DNA from: Monomorium pharaonis
Taxonomy: Eukaryota > Arthropoda > Insecta > Hymenoptera > Formicidae
Length of the DNA: 64,000 bases
NCBI RefSeq assembly: GCF_013373865.1
Contig: NC_050472.1
Coordinates: 16,442,360-16,506,359, forward strand
Direction of reading: 5' to 3'
Made by a program: the position numbers and the translations under genes
Shown here: one piece after another, positions 21,776-32,233 of the stretch
How positions within the stretch are numbered: the first letter of the stretch is position 1
Layout of the letters: each line of letters opens with the position of its first letter
The notes under the pieces: generated by a model
Seen by the model: only the letters and a program-made list of their open reading frames with translations
The model's database searches: none
What the model was told of the DNA's origin: nothing

Positions 21776-22654
21776 CTAAAAAACGTAAAAAAAATACATG
21801 TATGGGAGTGTATAACTGCAAATGCACACGAATTTGTACGCACACGCGTAAATACACATACTTGCATAGATATATACACATGCATTTGTAAAAAACAACT
21901 ACTTTTCTATTGGTTTCAAGGGTATTAGTCAGGTTTTCTAAACAAGTATTGGTTTTTTACTATCATGACTTTTGAACTGCCATTTTGGATCAGCCATTTT
22001 TTTCCTAAAAAAATAATGTTAATTCAAAAAATCTGCAAAGTTCTATATCTTTCATTTATAACTGCATTAAAATTTAACAGAAACAGAGAAATTCAACTGT
22101 CCACTTATTTGCCTCCATTTTGATTTCATCATCTTGATTTTAAAAAATGCTGCCTTTCGAAAGCTTAAACATACAAGACGTAATATATCACATTTCGATG
22201 ATTTTCAAAAACCATAAATGATAGTAAATTATAAATTTATGAAAAACAATTCGTGAAAATTTCGCCAAATGGCTTTTATTTTTCGCTATCTTAAAGCATA
22301 ATTAAACAGTAAAAGTTTTTAGCTTTGGTAATATAACTAATTTTTAATATTTTTTACACGTGGAAGGCACTACTGCAACCGCCTCTACCGCTATTACGCT
22401 AGCTGACGGTCATTTCATTTATTAGCAATAATAATTCTTATAAATAAAAATCAGTTTTGATAAAATAACGAAGTTCAAACTATCGCTGACTCCTAGACTA
22501 TACTTTCTGTATGTCTCCCGTAATTCGGTAACTATTTTATTTAATAAAAAAGTAAGCTTTGGATTAAATTTTCGTTAAAAAATCGTCTTAAAATTAATTA
22601 AAAAATATGTCATTGTAAGAACACCTGGGTCATTCTGAATCACCCTGTATATAC

Positions 22655-23035
22655 GAGTCTGTCCCGATTGCGCACATAAGCGATTGAACACAGTAGTATG
22701 TCCCAACTGGACACAATCCCAATTGGACACGGACTCGATTGAACACAGACCCCCTATTGGACACGGACTCGATTAAACACAGTCTCGATTGCACACCATC
22801 CCGATCGGACACAGTCCCGATTGGACACGGACTCGATTGGACACAGACCCGATTGGGCACGGAGCCGATTGCACACGAACTCGATTGCGCACCGATCAAT
22901 TTGCACATAGACCCGATTGCACACGACCCGTTTGCACACGGACCCGATTGCACACTGACCCGATTGCACACGAACCCGATTGCGCACCGATCCGTTTGCA
23001 GACGGACCCGATTGCACACGATACGATTCCGCATT
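22655..23035. repeat. Minisatellite of 15-18 bp (CGATTGCACACGGAC)
   Basis: About 20 degenerate copies of CGATTGCACACGGACYC, starting where the CAGGG-ended element stops and running up to the microsatellite cassette at 23.04 kb. Long open frames cross it on both strands only because the unit length keeps frames open. Related TTTGCACACGG units flank the cassette at 51.1 kb. Confidence 0.85.
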
Positions 23036-23039
23036 GCAA

Positions 23040-23112
23040 ATAGTACATGGATTAGCGACTTAGACGAGGTGAGTGCGAGAGAGAGGGCGAAGCCCCCCTT
23101 GACGCCCCCCCC

Positions 23113-23200
<88 letters not shown>

Positions 23201-23255
23201 TGTGTGTGGGCGCGCACAAAGCATTTTCTGCACCACATGGGTTTACGACTATAAA
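23040..23255 (+). mobile_element. Microsatellite cassette, copy at 23 kb
   Basis: Opens ACATGGATTAGCGACTTAGA, then a hairpin region with GGGCGAAGCCCC, then a C-run, (TG)n of about 50 bp and (CGTG)n of about 45 bp. It closes GCATTTTCTGCACCACATGG and GTTTACGACT. It is bounded by imperfect direct repeats of ACATGGRTTNRCGACTT. No protein is encoded. Confidence 0.75.
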
Positions 23256-23524
23256 ATATGCATAAGAAAGAAAAATACTTATAGTAAATATTTTGTACGT
23301 ATTTTTATGTCTGAGTTTGTCAAGTATAAAAAAATTATGATAAATATTTATGAAAATATAAATAATAAACATTTATGCTGTCACGTTCTGATTTTCATGT
23401 CCGTTTTGGGTCAATACATTTAAGTAATTTACCCGGGGATGGACAAGTTTGCGAGAAAAATTAATCTTCACCGAATAGATAACGAATTTTATATATTTGA
23501 TAACGAGGATGTCTTCTTAATATT

Positions 23525-23713
23525 TTAAAAATGAGAAAAGTTAATTTCAAAATCAACCCTCTTGGGTTTATATTTATTTAGTTCAGAGGATTGACTCAAG
23601 AGTTTATCTAATTCAGTTATTAATTTCAGAGAATCGCGATTTGAGATTATTGCTTGATTAATTTGATATCTCAATTTTTTAATTTTCACACGTTTACCAC
23701 CCTTTTTGGGCAT
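23525..23713 (-). CDS. Short basic protein next to LTR-like region (unrecognised)
   Basis: A 62-residue minus-strand frame opening MPKKGGKRVKIKKLRYQINQ, then an amphipathic stretch with LITELDKLLSQSSELNKY. I do not recognise it. Its position just downstream of an LTR-like segment on the same strand would fit the start of a gag gene, but it is too short to be diagnostic and stops at residue 62. Confidence 0.3.
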   Translation of the reverse strand: MPKKGGKRVKIKKLRYQINQAIISNRDSLKLITELDKLLSQSSELNKYKPKRVDFEINFSHF

Positions 23714-23744
23714 TTATTATTTTACAGTTAGATTAAAATTCTCT

Positions 23745-24399
23745 GTTGTCACATCTGAGGAAAAGTCAGGATTCAGGCGATCTGTTGCCACACTAACGTC
23801 AGCGACAGGACCCGAAAGATCTGTCTCGATGTTCTCGGCACCGACAGAGCTTTGATTTGATCTGTTGCCACTCAAATGGCAGCGACAGAGTTTTGATTTG
23901 ATCTGTTGCCACTCAAAGGCAGCGACAGAATTAGAAGGGAAACTAAAATGATCTTAAAAGAGAAATCAAGTTAATTACCTTTATTCCGAAAATCTGATTT
24001 CGAAACAACAAACCCTAAGGTTTAAAACCCGAATGATGCTACAGGCTAACTGCAGATCAAAAGAGTCGCTCGGTAAAATTAAGATTTAAAGGTTTTGAGA
24101 CTAAACTGTACTGAGCTGAACTGAGCTTAACGATTCTAACTCAACTCTGCTTAAGCGATTCCCTTATACTTATTTTCCCTCTACTTTTTTTCCCCTACGC
24201 AAGATTAATTCTTAGTGGAGAAGGAAGGTTTTGTCTCAGAGTGTAACCCTATGCTCTATCAATTTTGATTCCGATATCGACCCGCGCCTGGTATCATCAG
24301 TAATCGAATAAGAAATCAATACTCATGCATTCCAATATCAAGATTCAGTTTAAAATACTTATGACAATTTATATTTTAATGTTCCTCCGTACGTTACAA
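23745..24399 (-). mobile_element. LTR-like segment with four hairpin repeats (probable)
   Basis: On the minus strand it starts TGTAACGTACGGAGGAAC (24399) and could end ...GTGACAACA near 23747. It has a TATAAGGGA promoter-like motif near 24166. Four stem-loops of the form CTGTYGCY ... GACAG lie at 23782-23808, 23821-23847, 23872-23888 and 23903-23928. The ends, the primer site and a second LTR are not verified. It could be a 5' LTR fragment or a solo LTR. Confidence 0.4.
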
Positions 24400-25125
24400 T
24401 GCTATTATCCAAAAATATAAAAAATATTTCGAATTTACATCATACCATAAATATTTTTCAGTACATTTTAAAAATATATTTTATATATTGTTAATAATAA
24501 TTTTTGTATTGTTTCTAAATGGTTTATGACAAATGATTATATAATTTTTAAAAAATATTTTTTTAAATAAAATTCGTAAAATATTTATGAAAATTTATGC
24601 TAAATTTTCTGTGCTATCTAAGTTGTCTATCTTGTCTTGCATTATTCTGCGATGCGGAATCGTATCGTGTGCAAACAGGCCGGTGCGCAATCGGGCCTCA
24701 CTCGTATATACAGAGCGATTGGCTATAAACGTACATACCTTAAAAAAAATAAAAAGTATCAAAATAACTAGAACGAATAGAGAACAATTAGAATCAACAT
24801 AAAGTTTTGAGAAAAATTACTAAATAGATGTGTAAATAAACGCGCAGTGGGCAGGCATCGTGGGCCTCAGTTACCCTATTTATACATTATCCAAACAAAA
24901 TTACCTATATTATATTTATACCTATTACCTAAACTGAATACACACACGCAAAGAAAAAAGAGAGACAGATCAATATAATAATAATTATATATTTATTTGA
25001 AGAATTTAGCAGCGCCAAAGTTTAAAAAAAATATATTTATAATAAAACATTTAATTGTAATAAAATATTTGTCTGTTTTACATTATTATTATTCTTCATT
25101 CCTTTTATGGATGCACTGCCAAACT
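24400..25125. other. AT-rich stretch, nothing recognised
   Basis: No gene is seen. Near 24655-24705, GGAATCGTATCGTGTGCAAA and GCGCAATCGGGCC resemble the end of the 22.7-23.0 kb minisatellite, so it is probably a detached piece of that repeat. Confidence 0.45.
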
Positions 25126-25129
25126 GATT

Positions 25130-26954
25130 ATAACTTTCATCGAAGGGCTCAAAAGCCATAAGACTATAGGAATTCTGTAGCAAGGGCTAAAAAGGAGAGC
25201 TAGGAAAGATTCTCTGAATCGATAGAGTGGATATCTGGAGCTACTAGGCTCAGCAGAATCTTGGCCAGGAATCAGTACGCGACTCTGGAGACCATCTGGT
25301 TCGAAGACGGAGACAATAGTAACTGAGAGACAATGCTCGACTCATTTGCTGGAGTCAAACTTTCCGGGCTTCCGCGGAGGCTCGGAGAGGACAACCAACA
25401 AAGAACCTCGAACCTGGGCAGAGCACGAGGGAAAGATTGGTCTCTGGCGGCCAAATTCGTTAAACCCGATAGAATCAAATGGGCTGTAGGAGCTTTCAAG
25501 TCTTTCAAGTCAACCGGGTCAAACTGAGTCTTTTCGGCCCTTCTACAAGAGGAATTAGAGCAGATCATTGGTCCGCTCACGCAGACATTAAGGGCCTGTT
25601 TGACCCTGGGCTATACGCCCAGAGCTTGGAAACAGAAGAGAGTTGTGTTGATCCCCAAAGCTAGAAAAACAAGCTACAGCTCAACCAAGAATTTTCGTTC
25701 AATTAAGCTAACATCTTTTCTTCTCAAAACATTAAAAAGACTGGTAGACATTTACGTACACAATGTGATTCTATTGCAACAGCCGTTGCAGCCGAATCAA
25801 CATGCGTATCGTACAAGCTACTCCACAGAAACGGCACTCTACTCTGCTGTATCGTTCATCAAGCAGCAATTAGAAAAAAAGAGCGTTAGCATTTTTCTGG
25901 ACATAAAAGATGCATTCAACAACATACCGCACGAGGTGGTGTGTAAGGAAAGGATAGACATTCGCAAGGACAGGATGGGATCGTGGAATAAATCAGAGGC
26001 ATGCTCGGGCGGCAGGTAACAGCATCCTGAGAAAAGTGAATGTCAGCGGATAAGAGAAGCTGTCGTAAAGGGGATTCTCTCTTCACTCTTATAGCATCTT
26101 GTGACTGATAGACTGCTTAGGACGCTAAATAAGAGCAGCTTCTTTACATTGGAATATGCAGACGATCTGGCTATCCTAATACAAGACCCCTTTTTAAAGA
26201 CACTCCTAAAGCTCATGCAAAAAGCCTTGGAGATGGTTGAGGAGTGATGATTTGTCAGTGAACTGAAGACGGACTCGTGGTATTCACTCGCAGGTACAAA
26301 GTAGGCCTAGTGGAAGGGCTGGTGCTTGAAGAAACAAAACTAATCCCAGCAAAGTTGGTTAAATATCTGGAAGTAATCCTGGATAGCAAGCTGACATAAA
26401 GGAAACATCTTGAGAACTGTGGTAAGAGCGTAGGCTCTTACTTCTGGATGTGTAAAAGGACATTCCGTCAGACATGAGGTCTTAAACCAAAAATAGTCTA
26501 TTGGATCTACACGGCAATACTTAAATCTAAGTTGCTATACGCGTCTATCTGTGATAGCTAAGAGTGCTAAAGAAAACACCTGTCAAAGTAACAATGCAGC
26601 ATATTAGGCCTCTGGTTTTAATAAAATTTTTAATAGAAGTTTTAATAGAAGTTCTGGGAGCCATGCGGACCACGCCGATAGCGACGTGGGAATACTGCTT
26701 GAATCACTTGATCAAATGGCTGCTGCAGCAGCGGCAACGGCCTATCGCCCAAGATGTGAATCGAGGTAGAAAGTAAGAGCCTTGCACACGAAACTCCCCG
26801 GAGGTATACTGTTAGATTCCATTTTTGCAATGAAACAAGACAGGAGACCGGTAATTCATGCCTTCGAGAAGAGGTACAAGATAAGCTTTCCCAGACGCGG
26901 GGAATGGAACGGTTCCAAGAAGCGGAGACGTCTAATTTACAGATAGCTCTAAAA
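25130..26954 (+). pseudogene. Decayed non-LTR retrotransposon: reverse transcriptase part
   Basis: Plus-strand translation across several stops and frameshifts gives a LINE polyprotein. It includes DRIKWAVGAFKSFKSTGSN, LEQIIGPLTQTLRACLTLGY, WKQKRVVLIPKARKTSYSS, FRSIKLTSFLLKTLKRLVD, the QPNQHAYRTSYSTETALY block and SIFLDIKDAFNNI (motif A, catalytic Asp present). EYADDLAIL (motif C) follows near 26150-26180, and then KYLEVILDSKLT. At 26944 the RNase H domain begins with FTDSSKTG. This wording fits the I/R1/LOA/Jockey supergroup with an RNase H. The endonuclease ORF upstream is absent, so the copy is 5'-truncated. It is interrupted by a 940-bp insertion. Confidence 0.85.
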
Positions 26955-26958
26955 CGGG

Positions 26959-27898
26959 TGTGGTGGAAAAAAGCGGAAAACGCCTAGCCACCACGCAACC
27001 CGGCAAACGCCGGAGCGCTTAGAAATAAGAAGCGAAAGATATTATAAGAAAGCGGAGATACACTACGCCGCCACCAGAGGACCACAATTCTTCGGAGTAA
27101 AAACAACTCCCAGCAGATATAAAGAGCGAGCGGGGAGCGTCAAGCCATTCATTTGCTCTTTAGCATCCGAGTCTGCTTTTTGGGAATAGAACGATAAGCT
27201 TTATCACACGCAGGTAAGCTGGCTACGGCCAACAGCACGTGGCGACTTCCGCTCATCTGTCCTGACGCAGTATCGCTAACGAGACCACCAAGGGTACTCT
27301 TGGCCGCCGACGACCCACGGGTGTGGAGGTACACCTCTCCACGGTATCATCTCCCGGACCTTTTGGAGGCTCTAGCCAAGGAGACCAAGACGGCCGGGAC
27401 GCAGACAGAGGCCGCAGCGGCAATCGCAGAAAAGGATACCCAGACGGGAGATTCGACTAGGAGCCAGGAGACTGGGACGCAGACCACCGAAGAGAAGGAC
27501 AAGAGGAGAGTCCACTCTCGGACAAGGCACCGTCACGGTGAGAAGAAAAGCTCCCAAAAACGGAAGAAGGACATCACCCAGGAACCCGCAAGACCACAAG
27601 ACCCGAAGGTGTCTTCCACGCTCCTGCTGGACACTAACAATAATAATTCCCCCGGCTACCGGGTGATCAAGACAACACCACCACTGGCTTGAAAATCGAA
27701 AAGCTAAGCACCATATTTTTTGAGGGGCCTCCCTAAAAAGGGCCAACCAAGTCAATCTAATAAAAGGCTGTACATAGGCAGTGTAAATAGGCAGAAATAA
27801 AAAAAGGAATTATTCGTCACTCTTCGTCTCCATTTATTCTAGCTTCTAAGCTAACCAACCAGCAATCCTCTACAACGGGCATAAACTCCGGGCCGGTC
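26959..27898 (+). mobile_element. 940-bp insertion in the LINE RNase H domain, flanked by CGGG
   Basis: The LINE RNase H frame breaks exactly after the SSKTG codons and resumes about 940 bp later with AGLYSATK. CGGG flanks both sides (26955-26958 and 27899-27902), a possible 4-bp target duplication. The insert begins TGTGGTGG. It has a TATA-box-like AGATATAAAGAGCG at about 27115, one open frame and AATAAA signals near 27760 and 27797. This could be a short LTR-like or TRIM-type element, or a solo LTR with an embedded frame. The class is not settled. Confidence 0.5.
27300..27692 (+). CDS. Hydrophilic protein of the 940-bp insertion (unrecognised)
   Basis: A 130-residue frame downstream of a TATA-like motif and upstream of AATAAA. 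It starts MAADDPRVWRYTSPRYHLPD, then LLEALAKETKTAGTQTEAAA. A low-complexity region reiterates TQT/DTQTG and ends in a strongly basic stretch (HSRTRHRHGEKKSSQKRKKD). Such N-termini occur in retroelement gag-like proteins, but I cannot assign it. GC content is higher than in the surrounding sequence. No zinc knuckle or enzymatic motif is seen. Confidence 0.4.
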   Translation: MAADDPRVWRYTSPRYHLPDLLEALAKETKTAGTQTEAAAAIAEKDTQTGDSTRSQETGTQTTEEKDKRRVHSRTRHRHGEKKSSQKRKKDITQEPARPQDPKVSSTLLLDTNNNNSPGYRVIKTTPPLA

Positions 27899-27902
27899 TT
27901 TA

Positions 27903-28785
27903 CAGCGCGACAAAATAAAAATAACCAATCCGCTTGAAAAATACGCTACGGTTTTCAAAACGGAGGTAATAGCATTCATAAGGTGTGCCAGAATATTGGA
28001 ATCCGATAGAGTAGAAAAGCGGTCAAAATCTACTCGGACAATCAAACAATATTAAAGACGCTAAAGAATCTGAGAGTGACTGGTCTGGGACTGCAAGAGC
28101 GTAATGGACGAAGTAGCAAAGGACAACAACATTGGCTTAGTATGGATCCCCAGACATTCGAAGATTAAGAGCAACAAAACGCCCGATCTACTTACCAAAA
28201 AGGCGGCAAAACAAGATTGCTAGGACTAGAGCCGACCTTTGGGCTCCCCTGTTGTATGGGCAGAAGGACAATCAAGAGCTGGCTCCGGGACCAACAAGTA
28301 CTGGAAAATGGAAACAAAGTTCAAATGCAGACAAGCCAAAGCATTGTTGGGGGAGTGTTCCGATAAGGGTCCGGATAGAAGTTCTCCGAGCAGAAAAAAC
28401 ACCAGGCTCACGACGCAGTTCCTAACGGGCCATGGCAACCTTAATTACTACCTGTAGTAACAATATGCCCGATTGCAGATTGTGTGGCGAAAAAAAGGAA
28501 ACTAGCCTCCACATCCTTAAATATTGTGCAACATTGGTCGGACTAAACACACGCTTGCTGGGATCAAGCATTCTGGAATCAGGTAGGACAGATTAGGTAA
28601 GACAGCTACTTGTAGAAAACTTGCTCCGCTTTTGGACAAAAGCGAAGTCTCTCTAAGAGTAACTAATAAACGGGGAGATACAATGGAATCGGTCTGAGTG
28701 CCAGATACCAGTAAGCCTTGTTTAAGGATCACTCCCTAATGTATTATTATTGTTATTATCATTATTATTATTATTATAAACGTTA
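27903..28785 (+). pseudogene. Decayed non-LTR retrotransposon: RNase H part and 3' tail
   Basis: Continuation of the LINE: AGLYSATK, LEKYATVFKTEVIAF, a SDN.TILKTLKNLRVT-like block, then KDNNIGLVWIPRHSKIKSNK and a TPDLLTKKAA block (RNase H, with the His of the last motif present). A Cys-rich stretch, CRLCGEKKETSLHILKYC, follows near 28470-28530. The element ends in an ATT-rich simple tail (ATTATTATTGTTATTATC, about 28740-28780), the kind of tail seen on I/R1-type LINEs. Confidence 0.8.
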
Positions 28786-28924
28786 GTGTTTATCACTGAA
28801 AAGTAATCGTACTAGATAGATTTTTATTCCAAACTCTCCTCAAGATTGCCCCATGTTTTCAAAAAGTGCATCAAATCTTTTACATCATCAAAACAATACC
28901 AAACCTACATACAATATAATATAC

Positions 28925-29417
28925 AATATAATTTCTCTTCTTCTATCGATTTCTCCTCCTATTTTCCTCTCCGACGCCCGCTCTTTTCCTTTTCCTTCCT
29001 GCAATTCTTTCTGCCCCTTCTACCATTTTCTCCAGGCCTCTTCCTTCCTTAATCCTCTTCACCGCTTCTCCCTCCAGCCTCTGTTTTCCTTTCCGTGTCT
29101 TTTCCTCTCCCGTTTCCCCTTCTTTTTTCTCCTCACTCTCCTTTTGTTTCCTTCTCTCCTACTCCTTTCTCTCTCTCCTTTTCTTTTCCTTCATCCTCCT
29201 TCCTTTGCATCTTCTTCACTTTTTCTCCTTTCTTGTTCTCCTTTGTCTTCTTTCCTTCGTCTTTCTTTCCTTATGCTTCTTTTTTCAACTTCTCCATTCC
29301 CTCTTTCTCTACCTCCATATTTCTCCTTACTTCCTGCTCATTCCTCCTCTATTTTCCTCTCCTTCTCCTGTTTTGTTCTTTCCTCACTCTCCCTTTCTGT
29401 TTCCTTCTCTCCTACTC

Positions 29418-29506
<89 letters not shown>

Positions 29507-30215
29507 TCCTTTCCACCTTTTCCTTCATTCGCCTTCCTTTGCACCTCCTTGTTCATCTCTTCTCTCTGTCCTCCTTTCTCTCCTCTTGCTTCTACGCAAA
29601 TTCCTTTTAAGATTATCACCACCTCTTCCAAACACTTATTCTTCTTTAGCTTTCTCCAGCTTCTCTTTATCGTTTCTCCTGCGCCTGTCCTTTCCTTAAA
29701 TCTTAACCTTTCTCTTCTCTCCTCCTCGATCCTTTTACTATCAATACCTCTACACAATGCTCGCCTTCTACCTTCCCCTCCCCATCGCCATCTGCCGCTA
29801 TCTTCCAGCCTTCCACACGTATCTTCTGGAGCCCTCTTACCTCAACGATCTATCTAGCATCAATATATCAATACATCGATCGCCTTCCATTATTCATTCC
29901 CCACCATCATCTGCAGCTGTTTCCCAGCATTTGCTCTTACCTCCAACCTTCCACTCGCATCTCACAGCGTCCTCTCCGTCCACCACCTTCTCCCAGCCTT
30001 TTCCAGGTCACTTTTTCTTCTCGCCATTTTTCCCTTTGCTTCCACTCCATTTTTCCTCTCCATCAAAATCTTTCCTGATCTTTCTCTTTCTTCCCTCCAA
30101 TTCGGCCTACTTTTCACCTCCTTTTTCCCACAACATCTCCTTTCTCTTCTTGGTCTTTCCTTCCTTTCTTAATCAAACCAGAGCCAACATTTCACCTGCC
30201 ACCTAACTGTAACAC
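28925..30215 (+). repeat. 1.3-kb polypyrimidine tract
   Basis: The plus strand is almost wholly C and T with sparse A and G, including a (TC)n run of about 75 bp at 29428-29502. Open frames of up to 334 codons cross it in several frames, but they are Ser/Leu/Phe/Pro repeats produced by base composition and not genes. The complement is a purine tract able to form triplex (H-DNA). Base composition becomes mixed again after about 30220. Confidence 0.9.
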
Positions 30216-30951
30216 CATTTTCTCCTCAGATCGAGTAATCGTGCTATAAAACTTTACTTTAGCAATGTGATTGAATTTTTCTTTACGACAGTACATTGAA
30301 TTAAATACAAACCGTAAATATCCAATTTCTTACATAATCTTTAAACGTAATTTGTTGTTGAAAAAGTAAATCTATAAAAAAATCAATAACAGCATTAGAA
30401 ACTGCAAACTTTCAGCTTTTCATCGCTTTTTTGCGAAACGCTGTATACTGCCCATCAATGAATCGCAAAGTTTTGCAGAAACCCCGACTTACCGACCTGA
30501 TTTACCCGAAGGGTAAATGGTAATAATAAACGCGCGCGCACTTTGGAAAGGTGCACATCAAAAAAGATGCATTAGCAAAAACGTTGAATAATTAAAAAAT
30601 GTAATAAATAACTAATTATTTGATTTGTTATCTTTTTTAATTTTAAAAATGTGGATTATATTATACATTTGATTATCTGTATAAATATGTATTTCGTAAC
30701 ATGTGTTTCGAATTATAGATTTATCTAGGTAAATATAAATAACAATATTTGGAAAGAAAAACACACAAGATAATGGGAAAGAATTATTTTATTTATCACA
30801 GTTAAAATTAAACGTTTATTAAAAATATCAAACTGATGGAGTGAACCTTTGTTAAAAATTTTGATGGTTCTAAAAAGAACCGTTTAAAAGATATTCAATA
30901 ATCGGTCTAATATCCCTCTCGTGCAATGACTTGTTGCAATCGATTTTGTAT

Positions 30952-31418
30952 CTAGCTGCTAAGGTTTTGGAAATATTGAGGCTTATGTCGTAAGCTTTCC
31001 TTACGACATACATTTCTCGCGTGCGCAATCAGATTTTCTTTAGTTTTTTCATGACCACAATCCCACAAATTTGCTATTGTTCCCCAAACATTTTTAATTA
31101 AATTAAGATCCGGGGATTTAGATGGCCAAGGGAGGACTTCAATTTCCGGATATTGGGCAAACCATTCTTTTACCACGCGAGAAGTATGAACTGCGCTATT
31201 ATCTTGTACTAACCGAAATGTCGGCATATCTTCTACGATATATATTTTTCGAACGCTAGGAAGCAACACGTTCTCCAAAATATCTATATATTCGTAGACA
31301 TTCATATGCGGCGGTACTTCGACTAGTTCTCCAGGACAATGTGCACTTATCCATCCCCACATAGCAGAAGTGATACGTCCACTCCGCTCGTGAGGAACTA
31401 CATATTTGGGATCAAAAT
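30952..31418 (-). pseudogene. Tc1-like transposase C-terminal half, inverted copy
   Basis: Minus-strand frame with DPKYVVPHERSGRITSAMWG, then LENVLLPSVRKIY, VQDNSAVHTSRVVKEWFA and PDLNLIKNVWG. The residue that should be the catalytic Glu (IEN) is Lys, and the frame stops early after QYFQNL compared with the plus-strand copy. The frame beyond 31418 (to 31497) is an artefact of reading the spacer backwards. Confidence 0.88.
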
Positions 31419-31419
31419 G

Positions 31420-32233
31420 ACAGAACAGCGCAAAGACGCTTACACGAAACGAACGAGCAAACATCGCGATAACCGTGTCGCTTTTGCACTGCATCAAATG
31501 AACACGGCTTCAAAGGAAAATTGGGAACGAACAACATGGACGGACAAAAAGGTATTTTAAATAAATTCTTAGACTAATAAATATTTAAATATATCGATAA
31601 GATTAAAAAGGCCTAAATGGTCTGCAGCTAGATATTAGTGCTGCTTATAATTATTTCTATAAAAGATATTTTGTTCGGCGCATGATCGACGCTTACACGT
31701 GTGGAGGCTTGAAAATCATCTTTTTTGATCCCAAATATGTAGTCCCTCACGAGCGGAGTGGACGTATCACTTCTGCTATGTGGGGATGGATAATTGCACA
31801 TTGTCCTGGAGAACTAGTCGAAGTACCGCCGCATATGAATGTCTACGAATATATAGATATTTTGGAGAACGTGTTGCTTCCTAGCGTTCGAAAAATATAT
31901 ATCGTAAAAGATATGCCGACATTTCGGTTAGTACAAGATAATAGCGCAGTTCATACTTCTCGCGTGGTAAAAGAATGGTTTGCCCAACATCCGGAAATTG
32001 AAGTCCTCGCTTGGCCACCTAAATCCCCGGATCTTAATTTAATTGAAAATGTTTGGGGAACAATAGCAAATTTGTGGGATTGTGATCATAAAAAAACTAA
32101 AGAAAATCTGATTGCGCACGCGAGAAATGTATGTCGTAAAGAAAGCTTACGACATAAGCCTCAATATTTCCAAAACCTTAGCGGCTCGATACAAAATCGA
32201 TTGCAACAAGTCATTGCACGAGAGGGATATTAG
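31420..32233 (+). pseudogene. Tc1-like transposase, central and C-terminal parts
   Basis: Plus strand: NWERTTWTD near 31530-31550 carries the first catalytic Asp (Tc1 family W(S/T)DE, here WTDKK). A non-coding gap of about 140 bp follows. The frame reopens at 31682-32233 with SAMWGWI, DILENVLLPSVRKIYIV, VQDNSAVHTSRVVKEWF (second Asp) and PDLNLIENVWG (Glu present). I count 35 residues between the second Asp and the Glu. The N-terminal DNA-binding domain is missing. Tc1 elements insert at TA by cut and paste. Confidence 0.85.

Larger units (their letters stand above)
16043..22652. mobile_element. 6.6-kb element with CAGGGYGATTC inverted ends
   Basis: The left end CAGGGCGATTCAAAACGACC and the right end, on the minus strand, CAGGGTGATTCAGAATGACC are inverted. 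Homology continues for about 150 bp (ATCCAAAGCTTA, AAATAAAATAGTTACC, ACGGGAG.CATACA). TATA flanks both tips. CAGGG ends fit hAT elements and a hAT transposase remnant lies inside, but an 8-bp hAT target duplication is not visible. The interior also holds an inverted pair around a Penelope-like element, so the unit is composite. Confidence 0.65.

Noticed and set aside
16043..22652. 8-bp target duplication expected for a hAT element
   Set aside because: The flanking bases (TAAATATA and TATATACG) are not direct repeats beyond TATA.
22630..23254. Open frames of 171-202 codons on opposite strands
   Set aside because: They cross the CGATTGCACACGG minisatellite and the GT array. Repeat units of 15 and 18 bp keep frames open.
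28853..29857. 334-codon open frame rich in Ser, Leu, Phe and Pro
   Set aside because: It comes from the polypyrimidine composition; overlapping frames are equally open and no domain is present.
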